A DNA stretch of 64,000 nucleotides from QYOJ01 sp964449285 (GTDB taxonomy: Bacteria > Bacteroidota > Bacteroidia > Bacteroidales > FEN-979): positions 9,541-73,540 of the forward strand of contig CAYUZX010000006.1 in NCBI GenBank assembly GCA_964449285.1, in the 5' to 3' direction. Shown piece by piece: positions 25,722 to 33,458 of the stretch (its first letter is position 1; each line of letters starts with the position of its first letter). Position numbers and translations under genes: made by a program. The notes below the pieces were generated by a model that saw only the letters and a program-made list of their open reading frames with translations, did no database searches and was not told the origin of the DNA.

Positions 25722-27191
25722 ATGATATTTAGCACAAGCCTTTTCTTATTGTATTTTCTGCCGGCATTTCTGATCATCTATTTTCTGCTGGCATTGATCC
25801 CAAGGTCGTGGCCAAAGAACACATTTCTCCTTCTGGTCAGTATATTTTACTATGCATGGGGAGCGCCCATATTTGTTTTTGTGGTCATCGGCTCGGTTCT
25901 GGTCGATTTCTTCCTTTTGAAAGAGGTAGGACGAAGTGAAGGAGGAAAGCGAAAAGCGCTCTTCTGGATCAGTGTTTTATTGAACCTGGGGTTGCTTCTC
26001 TATTTCAAGTACATGAATTTCTTTGTGGATCAGTTCAATGACATCCTGAGCTGGCTTGGCTCTCCTCCGGCCGAATGGACGAAGATCGCCCTTCCCATTG
26101 GCATCTCCTTTATCACGTTTCAGAAACTCTCGTATACCTTCGATGTTTATAAAGGACGGCATGCTGCGGTAAAACGCTTACAGGATTATGCGTTGTATAT
26201 CTTCATGTTCCCACAACTGCTCTCTGGCCCAATCGTAAGGGTAGGCCAAATCTACAATCAGATTCTTGACCGGAAAGCCCAAGAGAACTCAAACGAACGG
26301 CTGATTGGCTTTTACCGTTTTGTGATCGGATTGGCAAAAAAGGTCCTGATCGCAGATGTGCTGGGCATTACGGTCAATGAGATCTTTGCTCTGAACTCAC
26401 TGGAACTCTCATCCAGCCTCGCCTGGGCAGGTGCTATTGCCTATACGTTCCAGATCTATTTTGACTTCTCCGGCTATACTGATATGGCAATCGGCCTGGC
26501 GAAAATGGCTGGTTTCCGACTCCCCGAAAATTTCAACTTCCCTTACATCTCAACCAGCATCACCGAGTTCTGGAAACGCTGGCACATGACCCTGTCGTTC
26601 TGGTTGCGCGATTACCTCTTCCTGCCTATTGCCTATTCCACTTCCCGCAAATGGAAAAAGGACAAGTACCTGGGTATTCGTACAGATAAGCTGCTATACA
26701 TATATGCCGCAGCCATCACCTTCCTGATCTGTGGATTCTGGCATGGAGCAGCCTGGACATTCATCTTCTGGGGAGGCTACATGGCATTTTTCCTGATCAT
26801 CGACCGCCTCTTCCTGGTGAAATGGATGAAAAAAGCTGGAAGGGTTCCGGCAATTATCCTTACATTTCTGATTCTTATAATAGGCTGGGTCATCTTCCGA
26901 TCCGAAAGCCTCGATTTTGCCTGGTTCTACGTGCGCCGCATGTTCCTATTTGTGGATATGCCTAATGAGGTCTGGCTGAATGCTAAGTTTTGGACGATAC
27001 TGATCATCGCTTTCTTATTCTCATTCTGGGGAGGATGGAAACGGATCGAACAGTGGAGCGAGAAACTATTTTCAGCACCGAAAAGTCATACGGTAATTCT
27101 GATGACAATCGCAGCGATCTTCCTGTTTATCTTGAGCGAAGCTACAATAACATCATCCGGGTTCAGCCCTTTTATCTACTTCAGGTTCTGA
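25722..27191 (+). CDS. MBOAT-family membrane O-acyltransferase (AlgI/DltB-like)
   Basis: A 489-residue polytopic protein that in known systems carries acyl groups across the inner membrane to a periplasmic acetyltransferase. Features: LLLVSIFYYAWGAP, YFKYMNFF, LPIGISFITFQKLSYTFDVYKG, FPQLLSGPIVR, FDFSGYTDMAIGLAKMAGF, TEFWKRWHMTLSFWLRDYLFLPI and GFWHGAAWTFIFWG with the catalytic His at residue 341. It lies 2 bp after AlgX-like copy 2 and overlaps the antisense GT2 gene by 16 bp at its 3' end. No alginate polymerase or secretin genes are present, so the polymer is something else. Confidence 0.88.
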   Translation: MIFSTSLFLLYFLPAFLIIYFLLALIPRSWPKNTFLLLVSIFYYAWGAPIFVFVVIGSVLVDFFLLKEVGRSEGGKRKALFWISVLLNLGLLLYFKYMNFFVDQFNDILSWLGSPPAEWTKIALPIGISFITFQKLSYTFDVYKGRHAAVKRLQDYALYIFMFPQLLSGPIVRVGQIYNQILDRKAQENSNERLIGFYRFVIGLAKKVLIADVLGITVNEIFALNSLELSSSLAWAGAIAYTFQIYFDFSGYTDMAIGLAKMAGFRLPENFNFPYISTSITEFWKRWHMTLSFWLRDYLFLPIAYSTSRKWKKDKYLGIRTDKLLYIYAAAITFLICGFWHGAAWTFIFWGGYMAFFLIIDRLFLVKWMKKAGRVPAIILTFLILIIGWVIFRSESLDFAWFYVRRMFLFVDMPNEVWLNAKFWTILIIAFLFSFWGGWKRIEQWSEKLFSAPKSHTVILMTIAAIFLFILSEATITSSGFSPFIYFRF

Positions 27192-28147
27192 TGATACAAT
27201 TTAGATAAAGCTTTTGAAATAGGTTTTCGTGGAATGTTGGTAAGGTCGAAATGAAGAAATGCGATCAACGACTGAAATCCAAGAATGATAGGCAGGGCTG
27301 CGACAAGCACTGTCCCGGCCGTAGCAGGGTGGGAAGAGATGATACTTTCCGACCATTTTATGATTCCGAAGATGATTCCGAAGGTGAGGAGTGTCATCCC
27401 AATAACCAGTTCAAGTGACCCGATATTGAAATCACGGAGAAAATAGTTGTAGAATATCCGCTTGAAAAATCTGCTCAAATATTTCAATGGAAACCTCAGC
27501 AATACCTGGGAAATCTTCAAATTACTTGACTCGTCAGAATAGAAAGAAAACATAGGAAAATCAACGACAACGGCTCGAATGGTGTTCAGCCTAAACAGCA
27601 TGTCGTTCTCGAAAAAAAATCGGTTATCTATTTTATCGAAAGGTAAATTCCGGAGTGCCACCCCAGATATGGCTGTAAAGCCGTTGGCTGGATCCATGAT
27701 ATCCCAGTAGCCACTGACCTGCTTGTTTAAGAAAGAGATGAATGAATTGCCTATCTTTCGGATAAGAGGCATCTCCTTCAGGTATTTCAGATCATAGAAG
27801 CGGTTACCCTTCGAGTAGTCTGCCTCCCCTGAAAGTAACGGCTCAATTAATCCAGGGATCAGAGCAGGGTCCATCTGCCCGTCACCATCCAGTTTTACAA
27901 CCACCGTGGCTCCTTCGGCCAGTGCAATCCTGTATCCGCTTTTCATTGCTCCGCCAACACCCATATTTTTTGGATGAACGATCACCTCAACACGGGCATC
28001 ACTGCAATTCTTTTTCACATAATCCCCGGTATGTTCAGGGCAGGCATCATCTACCACGATAATTCGTTGTATATCATGACCGATCTTCGTCAGAAGGGGC
28101 AAAATTTTCTCTTTAACCTGGTAGCAGGGTATAATTATGGCAATCAT
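27176..28147 (-). CDS. family 2 glycosyltransferase with two C-terminal membrane helices
   Basis: A 323-residue DPM1/GtrB-type protein: IAIIIPCYQVKEKI, IIVVDDACPEHTG, NMGVGGAMKSGYRIA, VVVKLDGDGQMDP (D-G-D motif), KGNRFYDLKYLKEMP, NGFTAISG and FFENDMLFRLNTI. Two hydrophobic segments near residues 240-300 should anchor it in the inner membrane with a cytoplasmic active site. It is the only leftward gene inside the surface-glycan locus and its end overlaps the MBOAT gene by 16 bp. It is inferred to make a polyprenyl-linked sugar. Confidence 0.82.
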   Translation of the reverse strand: MIAIIIPCYQVKEKILPLLTKIGHDIQRIIVVDDACPEHTGDYVKKNCSDARVEVIVHPKNMGVGGAMKSGYRIALAEGATVVVKLDGDGQMDPALIPGLIEPLLSGEADYSKGNRFYDLKYLKEMPLIRKIGNSFISFLNKQVSGYWDIMDPANGFTAISGVALRNLPFDKIDNRFFFENDMLFRLNTIRAVVVDFPMFSFYSDESSNLKISQVLLRFPLKYLSRFFKRIFYNYFLRDFNIGSLELVIGMTLLTFGIIFGIIKWSESIISSHPATAGTVLVAALPIILGFQSLIAFLHFDLTNIPRKPISKALSKLYHQNLK

Positions 28148-28183
28148 AAATAGAACTATTACATAGTAAAAGTAATATTATGT

Positions 28184-28215
28184 TTTGATACCTGCTAAAA
28201 CAATGATTAATTTTG
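28184..28215 (+). promoter_or_regulatory. Bacteroidota-type promoter for the second half of the glycan locus
   Basis: TTTG (28184-28187), a 20-bp spacer and TAATTTTG (28208-28215) fully match the TTTG-N19-21-TAnnTTTG consensus. It lies 23 bp before the ATG at 28239 and would drive 28239-38344 or further. Confidence 0.65.
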
Positions 28216-28238
28216 TTTAATTATATGATTCGTCAATT

Positions 28239-29531
28239 ATGCGTTTTGGGAAACATCTGCTTTTTTTCATGACCCTGGCTCTGCTTGTTCTCCCTTTTAG
28301 TCAGCGCATTTCCCTCTTTGTGAAAGAGCCGAAACTAGAAGGTTTTTTTCAACTTGTACCTCCACCCTCTTTAAAAGATTTTACTTGGGAACGCTGGTTT
28401 TCGGGAACATTTCAGGAGTTGATGAACGCCGGCACAAAAGATTATGTTGGATTTCGCAACACACTCTTTCGGCTGCACAACGAATATGACTACCGGCTTT
28501 ATGGGATCACGCATGCCAAGGGTTTTATTGAGGGAAAACAGAGCTATCTCTTTGAAGAGGACTACATCCTGGAATACCTGGGAAGGTATTTTATCGGACC
28601 GGAGATCCTGGAAAACAAACTACAGAAACTGGAACAGGTAAGCCACGATCTCAGAGAAGCAGGGATTCCTTTCGTGCTTGTTCTTGAACCCGGAAAAGCC
28701 AGCTTTTACCCTGAGCATATTCCTGACCACTATCGGCCTGATATGAAATCACGATCAAACTATGATTATATCATACAGCGATCGGAGGAGTTGCAGATCC
28801 CAACAGTGAATCTCAACCGGTATTTCCTGGCAATGAAAGATACTTGCCCTTATCCGCTATTCTCAAAGTACGGTATGCACTGGAGCATCTACGGATCGGT
28901 GCTCGCGATGGATACCCTATTTCGATATATAGAAACGATGACACAAACGGATCTTCCAGGCATGACCATCCCGAAGCTTGAGATCTCTGATTCGATGAGA
29001 TGGACTGATAAGGATATTGAGGAGTTGCTGAACCTGGTTTTTCCCGTTTCAGGAGAACAACTGGCCTATCCGGCACTTGCCTTCGATACGGCTACACCCA
29101 GAAGATTATCCATCCTGGTTATTGCCGACAGCTACTATGTCAACATTATCCACAACAGCTCGGGTCAGGTCTTTGAAACACATGAATACTGGTATTACAA
29201 CTCCAAGCTCTATCCCCATATCATTGATAACCAGGAGCCTGTCTATGTTAACAAAACGAACCTGAAAGAGAAACTCCTTTCGTTCGACATGGTCCTCCTA
29301 ATGGTTTCAGAGATCAATTTGCACTGCGGATTCTGGAATTTTGCCGATGAAGCTTACGTTGCTTTTCATCCCGACTATCAGGACCCTCCCTGGTATCCCT
29401 ACCAGAACAACATCCTGAACAACAGGGAGTGGTTCAACTTCATGGTCAAGAAGGCACGCACCAGTAAAATTCCTACAGGAGATGCCATCATCCGTGATGC
29501 AAAATATATCTATAATAGCAAAAATCGTTAA
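28239..29531 (+). CDS. AlgX/AlgJ-like SGNH-type O-acetyltransferase candidate (copy 3)
   Basis: A 430-residue paralogue separated from the other two by the MBOAT and antisense GT2 genes, with its own promoter. It has an N-terminal hydrophobic segment (LLFFMTLALLVLPF), GFFQLVPPPSLKDFTWERWFSG, YRLYGITHAKGFIEGKQSYLFEEDY, LVLEPGKASFYPEHIP, VNLNRYFLAMKDTCPYPLF, KYGMHWSIYG with His214, and LVIADSYYVN with Ser298. Gly212 again stands where D-x-H is expected, and the GDS of the other copies is ADS here. It may have a different acceptor or acyl group. Confidence 0.62.
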   Translation: MRFGKHLLFFMTLALLVLPFSQRISLFVKEPKLEGFFQLVPPPSLKDFTWERWFSGTFQELMNAGTKDYVGFRNTLFRLHNEYDYRLYGITHAKGFIEGKQSYLFEEDYILEYLGRYFIGPEILENKLQKLEQVSHDLREAGIPFVLVLEPGKASFYPEHIPDHYRPDMKSRSNYDYIIQRSEELQIPTVNLNRYFLAMKDTCPYPLFSKYGMHWSIYGSVLAMDTLFRYIETMTQTDLPGMTIPKLEISDSMRWTDKDIEELLNLVFPVSGEQLAYPALAFDTATPRRLSILVIADSYYVNIIHNSSGQVFETHEYWYYNSKLYPHIIDNQEPVYVNKTNLKEKLLSFDMVLLMVSEINLHCGFWNFADEAYVAFHPDYQDPPWYPYQNNILNNREWFNFMVKKARTSKIPTGDAIIRDAKYIYNSKNR

Positions 29532-29615
29532 ACTTGCAGTATAATTGAATGCCGGATGACCACCATCACCGATAGAGAAACCATTAAACGCATCCTGATC
29601 AGATAAAATCCCTAT

Positions 29616-31496
29616 ATGAAGAAAAGACAGAAATGGTTCATCATTCTCGGGGCGGCTATTGTTCTGATGGTGATCTTTACCTATGGTGTGATCAGATATG
29701 TTCCATGGAATAAGCTGATGAAGGTACCAACCTCCAGTGAAGTAGCTTTCTTACAGCAGGACCCGATGCATAATGTTGCCCCAAACACGCTGAGTTTTGA
29801 CTTTGAGGTAGACTCAACACAGGAGGTGCCTAACGGGATCTACAAAGGAATTGCCCACTCGGGACACTATTCGGCCAAGGTATTTGGTAAAAACAGCTTT
29901 TCGATAAGCGTGGTAAGGGACGCCGGAGATATCGGCCTGGAAAATCTTGATGGTGTGGCGATAAGTGCCTGGGTATATGCCTTCCCAACCAACAATGAGG
30001 TTAACGGTTCATTGGTTTTTGCTGCAAACAACTCTGTTGGTGTCAACATCTGCTGGAAGGGAGTGCACTTTAACGGCCCATTGATCCCACAGGGGAAATG
30101 GACCAAGGTTAGCGCCTATTTTGACCTTTCGGATGTTAGGCTTCGTCTGGATGACAAGATCCAGCTCTACTTCTGGAACAACAGCAGTACCGACTTGTTG
30201 GTTGACGATTTCTACTATGTATTTGGCGCTCCCCAGGAGCGGCTGGGTGATTCGGCCGGGGTGGACATGACAAAAGAGGAGGGAGATCTACCTAAATTTA
30301 ACTATCCGCCATTTCAACTCTCCTGGATGCAGAAACAGGATATCGGAAATAAGAATGGAATCTCCCTGATCAAAAAGGGTGAAGGGTTTGCCGGTGAGAT
30401 TTCTCCAGCCGACCAGGTGATCGCGGGGAATTTCATCACCAACAAAGGTGCTCTGCAATCGATACTGGTGATCAACGCCGAAGGGAAACCGGTCCTTTTT
30501 CACTATTGCCAAGGCTCCAACAAGTTTGAAGAGGTCTCCCTGGATTGCCCGGCTGATCTCTTTCCCATACTCCGTGGATTTACCGGACTGAAAGGCTCGT
30601 TTCTTCCCGGATCGGGTGATCAGCTCTTCGTTGCCGGCCCTGAAGGGATTGCCCTGCTTGGGTTTGAGACCGCATCACCCCCATGCAGCAAAAGCGCTTC
30701 AACGGCCAGGGTAAAGGTGCTGTGGAGATCGGCAGAGCCAATTCTTGCTGACATTACCCTTCATGACGACCGGCAAGTAACTTCCGGTGACCTGAACGGA
30801 AACGGGAAGGATGAACTCCTTTTGTTTGACAAAGAAGGCTCCTGGAAAATCCTTCAATTTTCTCCTTCCGGAGCCTCTTCCTGGGAGTGGAAGATGCTGG
30901 CATCCGGCGAAGAGTATAGAATACGCGAATGGAACAGAGCTCTGGTGGAATTCAAAGCTACCTCGGCTCCCTACCTTTCAGACTATAAAAACGACCTTGT
31001 ATTAACGCGCTTCAGGGATCTTAAAAGCGGAAAAGATGCTTACACATTGCTACGTTTCCTTCCCGGAGACAACAAGTTTGTGAAGGTGTTCCACGATAGG
31101 CATGGGAGCCTGGGTATGACCATCGGCATTGATACCCTGAAGTTGACGGATCAGCTTATACCCGGCATTTTTCATCACGGGAAGCCGATCTCTTTCCTAC
31201 GCTATAACCGAGACTGGCGATATAACCTGAAGGATATCCGCTTCAACGATTCCACTTTTCAGATCCTTGCCTCCATCGATTTTGCAGGATATGACAGAGA
31301 TCGAAACCCAAAGTATTATGAAATTCTGAAGCTCCATGCAGGAAACTGGCTCGACCCTGATGTAACATCACTCCTGGTGATCGGAAGGAATTGCAAAGAT
31401 CAGGACTACAAAGGTGGCAACTGCAACGAGTATGAAGAGATCCCGGATCTGCCCAATACACTTCAACTCTATTCCTTTTCACCTAACAAACCTTGA
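29616..31496 (+). CDS. membrane-anchored protein with beta-sandwich-like and FG-GAP/VCBS-like repeats
   Basis: A 626-residue protein with one N-terminal transmembrane segment (WFIILGAAIVLMVIFTYGVI), most of it periplasmic or extracellular. Residues about 55-210 match the module on the neighbouring GT-C proteins: LSFDFEVDSTQEVP, HSGHYSAKVFG, VAISAWVYAFP, GKWTKVSAYFDLSD and IQLYFWNNSSTDLLVDDFYYVFG. The rest contains FG-GAP/VCBS-like calcium-loop motifs (SGDLNGNGKDELLLFD near 390), typical of beta-propellers. No catalytic motif was found. It is a candidate scaffold or glycan-binding subunit for the locus. It overlaps the next gene by one base at TGATG. Confidence 0.55.
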   Translation: MKKRQKWFIILGAAIVLMVIFTYGVIRYVPWNKLMKVPTSSEVAFLQQDPMHNVAPNTLSFDFEVDSTQEVPNGIYKGIAHSGHYSAKVFGKNSFSISVVRDAGDIGLENLDGVAISAWVYAFPTNNEVNGSLVFAANNSVGVNICWKGVHFNGPLIPQGKWTKVSAYFDLSDVRLRLDDKIQLYFWNNSSTDLLVDDFYYVFGAPQERLGDSAGVDMTKEEGDLPKFNYPPFQLSWMQKQDIGNKNGISLIKKGEGFAGEISPADQVIAGNFITNKGALQSILVINAEGKPVLFHYCQGSNKFEEVSLDCPADLFPILRGFTGLKGSFLPGSGDQLFVAGPEGIALLGFETASPPCSKSASTARVKVLWRSAEPILADITLHDDRQVTSGDLNGNGKDELLLFDKEGSWKILQFSPSGASSWEWKMLASGEEYRIREWNRALVEFKATSAPYLSDYKNDLVLTRFRDLKSGKDAYTLLRFLPGDNKFVKVFHDRHGSLGMTIGIDTLKLTDQLIPGIFHHGKPISFLRYNRDWRYNLKDIRFNDSTFQILASIDFAGYDRDRNPKYYEILKLHAGNWLDPDVTSLLVIGRNCKDQDYKGGNCNEYEEIPDLPNTLQLYSFSPNKP

Positions 31497-33457
31497 TGAT
31501 GCGTCACATATTCACCAAACTGGTTTCCTGTGCCGGAATCTTACTTCTTATTGTAGCCTGCTCCAGGAATGCAGAGAGCCCGGAGACCATCACCGGGGAG
31601 TTTGCCATCCGTGATTTCAACCCGATGACCAACTGGAGGGTCGACACAACAGGCAGGGAGAGAGTTGATGCTGACGGGAAGAGGCTTCTGTACCTCGATT
31701 ATTTGGCTCCCAGGGAGGCGGGATTTCTCATCCCTTCACCAGGGCAAACAGAGGATGGCTTATTCCACATGGAGTTCTCTGTCAAAAATACCGGTCAAAC
31801 GTCGAAGAAGTTTGCCTATAAGATCTATTACCAGAACGAATCCTATAAGTTTCCCGAAAGGGATACTGCCGACACCATGAAGGTACATCCTTTTGCATGG
31901 GAAAATTTCTACGGAAGCTGGGAAGATGTTCAGAAGAGGTTTGTTGTTACCCAGGAGATCCCTGCCGACGGAGAGTTCCACAAAGTGACCGACCGATTCC
32001 GGATCACTGGGAACCCAAGGGATGAGCAACGCTATTACAGCAATGGGCAAAACGACCGGTGGAAACGGAACCCACGGATGGGTGAGTATAGCTTCCTGCT
32101 GGTTGTCACTACACCTGTTCTTATCGACAGCAACGGGATTCCTCCTTACATCCAGGATGTAAGCTTGATGCATGACAGTGATTTCCTGAATCCCTATTTC
32201 TATTTCCTCTATGGCGAAGGGGCGAAGCTCCCTCACACCATTTCGAACATCTATCCCTTTACATTAAAAGTGGTAGCGAAACCCGATCCGGGAGCCGGGG
32301 TCTTCATCAACCCCTGGTACTATCCTGCCGATAAATATGGAAAATTCTTCACGGCCAATTGCGGCAATGATGATGAGATCTATACCAAAGCCGCATTTGA
32401 GCAGTTTGTTCACTACATCGATCCAACCACCAAATACAGCAATATACCGGTCATTGCCGATGTGCTGAAGGATAATTATTCTTTGCGGGATTACAACTGG
32501 AACCAGCGTTTCTACAGGAAGGAGGAGTTGGTGGCTGTTACGGCAAGTACTACCAAACGACCCTGTGAGACTGTGATCTCCGATCCGTTGCAACACAAGA
32601 TCATCGTCAAAAATCCAGCCACTGAATTCGGGAAATGGGAGAAGCAGAATGTGGGAGTGATCACTCGGCATGGGTTCACCTATGGCAAATGGACGGTGAA
32701 AGCAAAGCTGACCGAGCTTCTGAATAAAAACGGCTTGTGGAACGGCCTCACCAACGCCATCTGGCTGATCACTCAGGATCAGTCCCCGTGGAACTTCCGC
32801 AGGGATTGCAACAATTCAGGGTATTTCGCACACTATTACGGGGGTGATACGGATGAACGGGTGAAGAATATAGGTTACTCCGAGATCGATTTTGAGATCC
32901 TGAAAACAGTCGAGTATTGCCCAAACTACATCCTGCCTCCTGCTTATAATCAGGGAGTGATTGACCAGCACAATATAAACAACTGGGATGTGCAGATGCC
33001 GGAGGAGGTGCAAGAGATGAATGACAAGATCCTTGTTGCCTGCACCAACTGGGACATGGCTTGCAACGATCCTATAAATTATCATGGCGGATGCAACCCG
33101 ATTGTATTTAATGATCAGGTTTTCTGGCAGCACAAGTGGGGTGAGACATACCGTGCAATCACCTCGAAGATGCCTGCGCTGGATGACGAAATTTTCGGAA
33201 GCCCTTACTATTACTTCCAGATCGACTGGCAGCCCGAACGGATCATCTGGCGCATTGGCCCCGAAAAGGACCAGTTGCGCATCGTTGGATACGTAGATAA
33301 TACCGTAACATCAATCCCCAACAACCAGATGCTACTGATTATCTCCCAGGAGTTTCACAACACCCGTTGGTGGGTGGGGTCGATGTTTGACCAGGCCAAC
33401 ATCCCGTTCCCCAAAAATGACATCATCGGCGAGATCTATGAAGTGACGATCGAATAG
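31496..33457 (+). CDS. lipoprotein with GH16-like catalytic motif
   Basis: About 653 residues. The start was put at ATG 31496 rather than the TTG three bases before. A lipoprotein signal ends at lipobox IVAC. The C-terminal half resembles a GH16 jelly roll: HGFTYGKWTVKAKL, GLWNGLTNAIWLI, then YSEIDFEIL, which carries the E-x-D-x-E catalytic pattern, and later YYYFQIDWQPERIIWRIG and QEFHNTRWWVG. GH16 enzymes cut beta-linked glycans, so this could trim or transfer the polymer made by the locus. Long inserts between strands make the family assignment tentative. The next gene starts 1 bp after its stop. Confidence 0.55.
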   Translation: MMRHIFTKLVSCAGILLLIVACSRNAESPETITGEFAIRDFNPMTNWRVDTTGRERVDADGKRLLYLDYLAPREAGFLIPSPGQTEDGLFHMEFSVKNTGQTSKKFAYKIYYQNESYKFPERDTADTMKVHPFAWENFYGSWEDVQKRFVVTQEIPADGEFHKVTDRFRITGNPRDEQRYYSNGQNDRWKRNPRMGEYSFLLVVTTPVLIDSNGIPPYIQDVSLMHDSDFLNPYFYFLYGEGAKLPHTISNIYPFTLKVVAKPDPGAGVFINPWYYPADKYGKFFTANCGNDDEIYTKAAFEQFVHYIDPTTKYSNIPVIADVLKDNYSLRDYNWNQRFYRKEELVAVTASTTKRPCETVISDPLQHKIIVKNPATEFGKWEKQNVGVITRHGFTYGKWTVKAKLTELLNKNGLWNGLTNAIWLITQDQSPWNFRRDCNNSGYFAHYYGGDTDERVKNIGYSEIDFEILKTVEYCPNYILPPAYNQGVIDQHNINNWDVQMPEEVQEMNDKILVACTNWDMACNDPINYHGGCNPIVFNDQVFWQHKWGETYRAITSKMPALDDEIFGSPYYYFQIDWQPERIIWRIGPEKDQLRIVGYVDNTVTSIPNNQMLLIISQEFHNTRWWVGSMFDQANIPFPKNDIIGEIYEVTIE

Positions 33458-33458
33458 C

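Noticed and set aside
23141..29531. Alginate biosynthesis operon
   Set aside because: Only acetylation-type genes are present; no polymerase (Alg8/Alg44), epimerase, lyase or export channel was seen.
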